Positions 5,347-9,311 of a stretch of DNA of 9,311 bases are shown in pieces. Both the position numbers and the translations under genes were made by a program. The notes under the pieces were generated by a model that did not search any database, had not been told where the DNA came from, and worked only from the letters and a program-made list of their open reading frames with translations. Position 1 is the stretch's first letter. Every line of letters starts with the position of its first letter. Origin of the DNA: JAHWJX01 sp036386655 (lineage in GTDB: Bacteria > Pseudomonadota > Alphaproteobacteria > Caulobacterales > Caulobacteraceae); assembly GCA_036386655.1 (NCBI GenBank), contig DASVVG010000263.1:1-9311 (forward strand), written 5' to 3'.

Positions 5347-7194
5347 TCAGTCCGTTACGACCGCTTGCGCATGCGCCTCGTGCTTGAGCGCCCCCAGGAC
5401 CAGCTGATCACCCTGCGTTTCCACGGGAGCCTCGATCCTGCAGACGACGCCGGCGGGCTCATACGCGATGCTCACTTCGCCGCGTAGCTCCGCCGGAATG
5501 GCCCGCTCGAGGAGCCTTGAGCCAAAGCCCTTTCTCGTGGGTCGAGCAACCGGCGGCCCTCCGGACTCGCGCCATTCCAGCGAAAGGCGCCGGTCGGGGT
5601 CGCGTCCGGTGACCACCCATCGCAGGGTGATCCGGCCGGCGGGTGTGGCCAGGGCGCCGTACTTGGCCGCGTTGGTGCAGAGTTCATGCAGAGCGATGGC
5701 GATCGAGAGCGCACCACGAGGGGTCAGCTGCACCTCGGGGCCCATGATGCTCAGGCGCTCCGACCCGCTTCCACAGAGGGGCTCCAGCACGCCTCGCGCA
5801 ATTTCGGCGAGCGCCGCGCCCTCCCACTGCTCGCGGGTCAAGACGTCATGCGCAGCCCCGAGAGCGACGAGGCGCGCCATGAACGCCTCACGAGCCTCTG
5901 TGAGCGGCTCGTCGCCGCGCAGGGTCTGGCTCGCCAGCGCCTGCACCGTGGCGAGGTTGTTCTTCACCCGATGGTTCAGCTCGTTGATCATGAGCTGCAG
6001 GCGCTGTTCCGCTTCCTTGCGCTCGGTGACGTCCGTCAGTACGCCCACCGCTTTCGCGGGGGCGCCGCCCTCATCGAGCATGATCTCGCACCGCAGCAAG
6101 AGCCACCGAAGCGCTCCGTCGGGGCGCCAGTAGCGATACTCCGCCTCTAGGAATCGGTCGCGCCGACCCAGCGCGGCCGCGCCCAATGCCTGCAGGCGCT
6201 CCGCTTCTCCCGGGAAATAGCGGGAGCGGATTTCCTCAAGGGTGGGGGACGCGTCCTCCGGAAAGCCCAGGATCCGGTTCAGCTCCGGCGACACCACCAG
6301 CGACTCGGCGCCCACCTCGAGTTCCCACACCGCCATTCTGCCGGCGTCGATGGCCAGGCGCAGACGCTGGGCGGCGGCCCGCTCCGCCTCTTCGAGGCGG
6401 CGCCGCTCCGTCACATCCTGGATCGTGCCAAGGTAGCGGACCGCCGTCTCCACGCCGTCGATCGGGCTGAACACAGCCGCGCCCTGCGCGAGAACCCATC
6501 GGACCTCTCCGCCGGGTCTGATGATGCGGTACTCGTACGACGCGTCCTCTCGGATGGCGGGATCCAGCGCCCGCGCGGCCTGTGCTCGGGTGAGGGGGAA
6601 ATCTTCCGGATGGGTGACCGCCATGACGTCCGCGTACGTGACGTCCTCATCCGCATCGAAGCCGCAGATCGCCTTGGCCCGCGGCGAATAGACGAACGTG
6701 TTCGCGCGCACGTCCCAGTCCCAGATTCCGACGCCCCCCGCGGCCGCAGCGATCTCCAGCCGTTCCTCGCTCTCGCGCAGAGCTTCGGTCGCAGCTTCAT
6801 CTTCCGTGATGTCGGCCTGCACGCACAGCCAGTGCTGCCGCCCCGCGACCTCTACCTCGGTGATCCGGGACCTCGTGGTGAAGAACGAGCCGTCCCTGCG
6901 CCGGTTGGACCACTCGCCGCTCCACGCTCCGGTCCGTTTCAGCTCGTCGATCACCTCGCTCACGACCCGCCCGTTCTCTTCGGGCGGGTAGGCGTTCTGA
7001 ACCGAGACATGCTGCCCGATGAGCTCTCCGGGCTCGTAGCCGAACATCCGGTCTTCGGCCCGGTTGGTGAACACGATCACCCCCTCCTCCGTGGAGAGGC
7101 TCACGCCTTCGGTCATATTGTCGAGCAGGGCGAGGTAGATCTCTCGGGAGAACCGGCCGTCGTCCCGGTGCGCCGGGTCCTGAGCGCCCGTCAC
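5347..7194 (-). CDS. HWE-family sensor histidine kinase with three PAS domains
   Basis: This is a soluble sensor kinase of 615 residues without membrane segments. Three PAS/PAC units are visible. The first is at about 18-135 (YLALLDNMTEGVSLSTEEG to WLCVQADITED). The second is at about 143-265 (EERLEIAAAAGGVGIWDWDV to GTIQDVTERR). The third is at about 275-392 (RLRLAIDAGRMAVWELEV to GVLTDVTERK). The kinase core has the phospho-acceptor H408 in NELNHRVKNNLATVQ, E504 in LHELCTNAAKYGAL, W541-x-E543 in LEWRESGGPPV, and GFG at 556-558. The H, W-x-E and HEL signature defines the HWE family, common in Alphaproteobacteria. Such kinases usually phosphorylate a separate receiver protein, which is absent here. 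PAS2 and PAS3 are of the PAS_3 kind (EYRIIRPGGEVRWV, EYRYWRPDGALRWL); a flavin or haem cofactor cannot be claimed. The GTG start at 7194 has no clear ribosome binding site and overlaps the stop of a possible 10-codon leader. The stop lies directly against the S9 fragment. Confidence 0.92.
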   Translation of the reverse strand: MTGAQDPAHRDDGRFSREIYLALLDNMTEGVSLSTEEGVIVFTNRAEDRMFGYEPGELIGQHVSVQNAYPPEENGRVVSEVIDELKRTGAWSGEWSNRRRDGSFFTTRSRITEVEVAGRQHWLCVQADITEDEAATEALRESEERLEIAAAAGGVGIWDWDVRANTFVYSPRAKAICGFDADEDVTYADVMAVTHPEDFPLTRAQAARALDPAIREDASYEYRIIRPGGEVRWVLAQGAAVFSPIDGVETAVRYLGTIQDVTERRRLEEAERAAAQRLRLAIDAGRMAVWELEVGAESLVVSPELNRILGFPEDASPTLEEIRSRYFPGEAERLQALGAAALGRRDRFLEAEYRYWRPDGALRWLLLRCEIMLDEGGAPAKAVGVLTDVTERKEAEQRLQLMINELNHRVKNNLATVQALASQTLRGDEPLTEAREAFMARLVALGAAHDVLTREQWEGAALAEIARGVLEPLCGSGSERLSIMGPEVQLTPRGALSIAIALHELCTNAAKYGALATPAGRITLRWVVTGRDPDRRLSLEWRESGGPPVARPTRKGFGSRLLERAIPAELRGEVSIAYEPAGVVCRIEAPVETQGDQLVLGALKHEAHAQAVVTD

Positions 7195-7340
7195 CGGCGA
7201 GTCGCTACGGGAGCGCGTTTCATACGGACACGTCTAGCTTCCCTGGGCGGAGGACGGAAGCGACCGCCGTGGAGCGCCGAGAGCAGACCGGCCCGTGGCC
7301 GATACGGAGCGAGGCTCGACGCGTCGGCAGGGAAATGCCC

Positions 7341-7361
7341 GCTTCGGGCCAGAACCGAAGC
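7341..7361 (-). terminator. Possible hairpin after the hybrid kinase gene
   Basis: On the minus strand GCTTCGG, a 7-nt loop and CCGAAGC form a perfect 7-bp stem 19 nt after the hybrid kinase stop. It is followed by GGGCATTTCCC, so the T-tract is short. It could partly separate the two kinase genes, but the weak tail makes this uncertain. Confidence 0.35.
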
Positions 7362-7380
7362 TCCCCAAAAGGTCGGCCGG

Positions 7381-9311
7381 TCAGAGCTCGCGGCTCAGCG
7401 CCTCGGCCACCACGGCCTGCAGGTCGTGGATGCGAAAGGGCTTGCGCAGGACCACGCCGCCGTCACCGATCGCGGCGTCGATCGCCGCGGTGTCCGCGTA
7501 GCCGCTGGCGAACACGATCGGCAGGTCGGGCCGTCGCTCGCGCGCAGCCCTGGCCACCTCGGCACCGTTCATGCCCGGCATCGCGAAGTCGAGGATCATG
7601 AGATCGGGCGCAGCATCAAGTGCGTGCAGCCCTGCGGGACCATCCTGCGCCTCCAGAACGCGGTAGCCGAGCGCGTCCAGCGAGTCGACCAGCACGCGCC
7701 GGATGTCCGCGTCGTCGTCGACGACCAGGATCAGAGCCGAGTCGCCTGCGGCCGCCGCCTCCTCGGCCGGCTCGTCGGCATGCGTGCGCGTCGCGGCATG
7801 CGTCGTCGGCAGCAGGATGCGCACCGTCGTTCCTTCACCGGGGCGGCTGTCGATACGCACGGCACCGCCCGCCTGACGGGCGATCCCGTAGACTTGGCTC
7901 AGGCCCAGCCCGGTGCCCTTCCCCACCCCTTTCGTCGTGAAGAACGGATCGAAGGCTCGCGCCGCCACGTCGGGCGGCATTCCCGACCCGGTGTCCGTGA
8001 CCGACAGCTCCACGTAATCCCCGGGCGCCAGCTCCGGGTCGTCGTCGACGCGCAGCGCAGCCGTGGAGATCGTGAGGGAGCCGCCCTCGGGCATCGCGTC
8101 GCGGGCGTTGATGGCGAGGTTCAGTACGGACATTTCGAGTTGGGTCGGATCGGACAGCACCGCGTCCTCCCCACCGAGATCCAGGGAGAGCCTAACCGCC
8201 GGACCGAGCGAACGGGCGAGCAGGTCCTCCATGCCCGCGACCAGGTCGGAGACGATCACCGGCTTCAGCTCGATGCTCTGCGCCCGCGAGAAGGCGAGCA
8301 GCTGGCCCGTCAACTTGGCGCCGCGTTCCGCGGCCTGCAGTCCGGCCTCCGCGAACCGCTTCACCTTCGCCACGTCTTCGGGTTTTCGCCGGATCAGGTC
8401 GAAGCTGCCGACCACGGCGGCGAGCAGGTTGTTGAAGTCGTGCGCGATCCCGCCGGTGAGCTGGCCCACCGCGTCCATCTTCTGCGCCTGGCGCAGCGCC
8501 TCCTCCGCCATCACTTGCCGGGTGACGTTGCGGCTCGACCCGATCAGCCGCGTGATCCGTCCCTGGTCGTCGCGGACGGGAACGAGCGAGGTGTCCCAGT
8601 GCTGCGGCTCGGGGAGTTCGTACACCTCGCGATACTGGTGAAGCTCGCCCGTCTCCAGGACGCGCCGGTACGGGTCCAGCACGCGCTCCGCCAGCTCGGG
8701 AGGCAGGATGTCGGCCAGCCGCTTGCCGCAGATGTCCTCGTTCCTGAAGCCGACGCCGGCCTCGTGCGCCGGATTCACCTGCTCGACCACGAAGTCGTCG
8801 TCAGGCGTGACGCCGATCACGAACAGAGCCTCCGGGGTGTTTTCGAAGTAGGCGCGGTACAGGGCGTCGGCCTCGCGTCGCGCGGCTTCGGCCGCCTCGC
8901 GGACCGCCTGATCAGCGAGAGCCGCCTCGGCCTGTTTGCGCTCGGTGACGTCGATAATGAACTCCACCGCCGTCCGCTCGTCGAGCATCTTGCTGGCGCA
9001 GTGGATCCAGAACCGGGAGCCGTCGCTGCGCAAGTACTCCTTCTCGAACGGAACGCTCTGGCCTCGCGTCTGTAGTTCGGCCAAGGTCTGCTCGTCTCGC
9101 CAGCGCCAGTCGGGCGGCGTGAGGTTCTCGTAGCGCACCGCACCCGCCTCGAGCTCCTCCCGGGTGTGCCCGACCATGCGCAGGAAGGCGTCGTTGGCCG
9201 CGACGATGCCGCCCGTCATGTCGAAGGAGATGATGCCGACTGTGCCGATCTCGAGCATCGTGCGCAGGCGCAGTTCGCTGGCGCGGAGCGCCTGCTCCGC
9301 ACGCTTCCGCT
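7381..9311 (-). CDS. PAS-containing hybrid sensor histidine kinase/response regulator (5' end outside window)
   Basis: This is a hybrid two-component kinase; only its C-terminal part is in the window. Numbering is from the in-frame ATG at 9258, which is internal: the frame is open to the edge and codes a PAS-linker helix (RKRAEQALRASELRLR). PAS 1 is at about 1-107 (LEIGTVGIISFDMTGGIVAA to FIIDVTERK). A short helical linker leads to PAS 2 at about 130-247. HisKA has phospho-acceptor H273 in GGIAHDFNN. HATPase_c shows the N box LAINARDAM (N384), G1 DTGSGM (422-427), DPFFTTK (437-443) and G2 GKGTGLGL (446-453). The receiver is at about 508-622, with acidic pocket D514-D516, phospho-acceptor D557 in LMILDFAMPGMNG, S585 and K606-P607. 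All key residues are present. The H box HDFNN and DPFFTTK place it with many soluble PAS hybrid kinases. It probably transfers phosphate onward through its own receiver to a phosphotransfer protein. No membrane segment is seen in this part. It is followed at 186 nt by the HWE kinase on the same strand. Confidence 0.93.
   Translation of the reverse strand, partial: RKRAEQALRASELRLRTMLEIGTVGIISFDMTGGIVAANDAFLRMVGHTREELEAGAVRYENLTPPDWRWRDEQTLAELQTRGQSVPFEKEYLRSDGSRFWIHCASKMLDERTAVEFIIDVTERKQAEAALADQAVREAAEAARREADALYRAYFENTPEALFVIGVTPDDDFVVEQVNPAHEAGVGFRNEDICGKRLADILPPELAERVLDPYRRVLETGELHQYREVYELPEPQHWDTSLVPVRDDQGRITRLIGSSRNVTRQVMAEEALRQAQKMDAVGQLTGGIAHDFNNLLAAVVGSFDLIRRKPEDVAKVKRFAEAGLQAAERGAKLTGQLLAFSRAQSIELKPVIVSDLVAGMEDLLARSLGPAVRLSLDLGGEDAVLSDPTQLEMSVLNLAINARDAMPEGGSLTISTAALRVDDDPELAPGDYVELSVTDTGSGMPPDVAARAFDPFFTTKGVGKGTGLGLSQVYGIARQAGGAVRIDSRPGEGTTVRILLPTTHAATRTHADEPAEEAAAAGDSALILVVDDDADIRRVLVDSLDALGYRVLEAQDGPAGLHALDAAPDLMILDFAMPGMNGAEVARAARERRPDLPIVFASGYADTAAIDAAIGDGGVVLRKPFRIHDLQAVVAEALSREL

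Noticed and set aside
4866..5407. Two + strand frames of 141 and 162 codons over the S9 fragment
   Set aside because: Both are shadows of the minus-strand S9 relic and of the kinase 3' end and show no domain-like sequence.
6017..6033. A 17-nt direct repeat also present at 8936-8952
   Set aside because: Both copies code the conserved PAC-end motif DVTERK in the two kinases, so protein conservation and shared codon use explain the match; it is not a mobile or regulatory repeat.
6610..9075. An 821-codon open frame on the + strand opposite both kinase genes
   Set aside because: It is the antisense of two clear kinases and crosses their intergenic region. Its translation is rich in Arg/His/Gly/Val without domains, as expected when high-GC third positions on the other strand suppress stops.

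Overview
The window is high-GC DNA, with strong G/C preference at third codon positions, from what looks like an alphaproteobacterium, plausibly of the Caulobacteraceae or a close relative. This rests on the HWE-family histidine kinase, the form of the tRNA-Gln gene, the protein families present and the promoter-like elements. The genus is inference only. No plasmid, phage structural, CRISPR or secondary-metabolite genes were seen.

Left part (1-4296), ordinary chromosomal genes. A TPR/sulfotransferase gene enters from the left edge and is followed after 7 nt by a phosphinothricin-type GNAT acetyltransferase. Both are on the + strand and run tail to tail into an exported M20-family metallopeptidase on the - strand. 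Upstream of the peptidase on the same strand is a 72-residue protein of unknown function. Its start faces that of an AraC-family regulator across a 165-nt divergent region that holds a good 18-bp dyad.

Middle part (4297-5346), tRNAs and decayed DNA. tRNA-Gln(TTG) on - and tRNA-Pro(CGG) on + diverge from back-to-back promoters, each with a 17-nt spacer. To the right of tRNA-Pro lie about 200 nt of non-coding, scar-like sequence. After that comes the 3' fragment of an S9 prolyl-oligopeptidase-type gene, with at least one frameshift and without its catalytic-serine region. This is the most disturbed part of the window.

Right part (5347-9311), signal transduction. Two - strand sensor kinases lie in tandem. 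One is a soluble PAS-PAS-PAS HWE kinase. The other is a PAS-PAS-HisKA-HATPase-receiver hybrid kinase whose start is beyond the right edge. They are 186 nt apart, and a weak hairpin follows the hybrid kinase. No stand-alone response regulator is present, so their outputs must be encoded elsewhere.

I do not see convincing evidence for a new multi-gene system. The points most worth checking are the tRNA-Pro/S9-fragment scar, the divergent AraC/small-protein module and the paired kinases.
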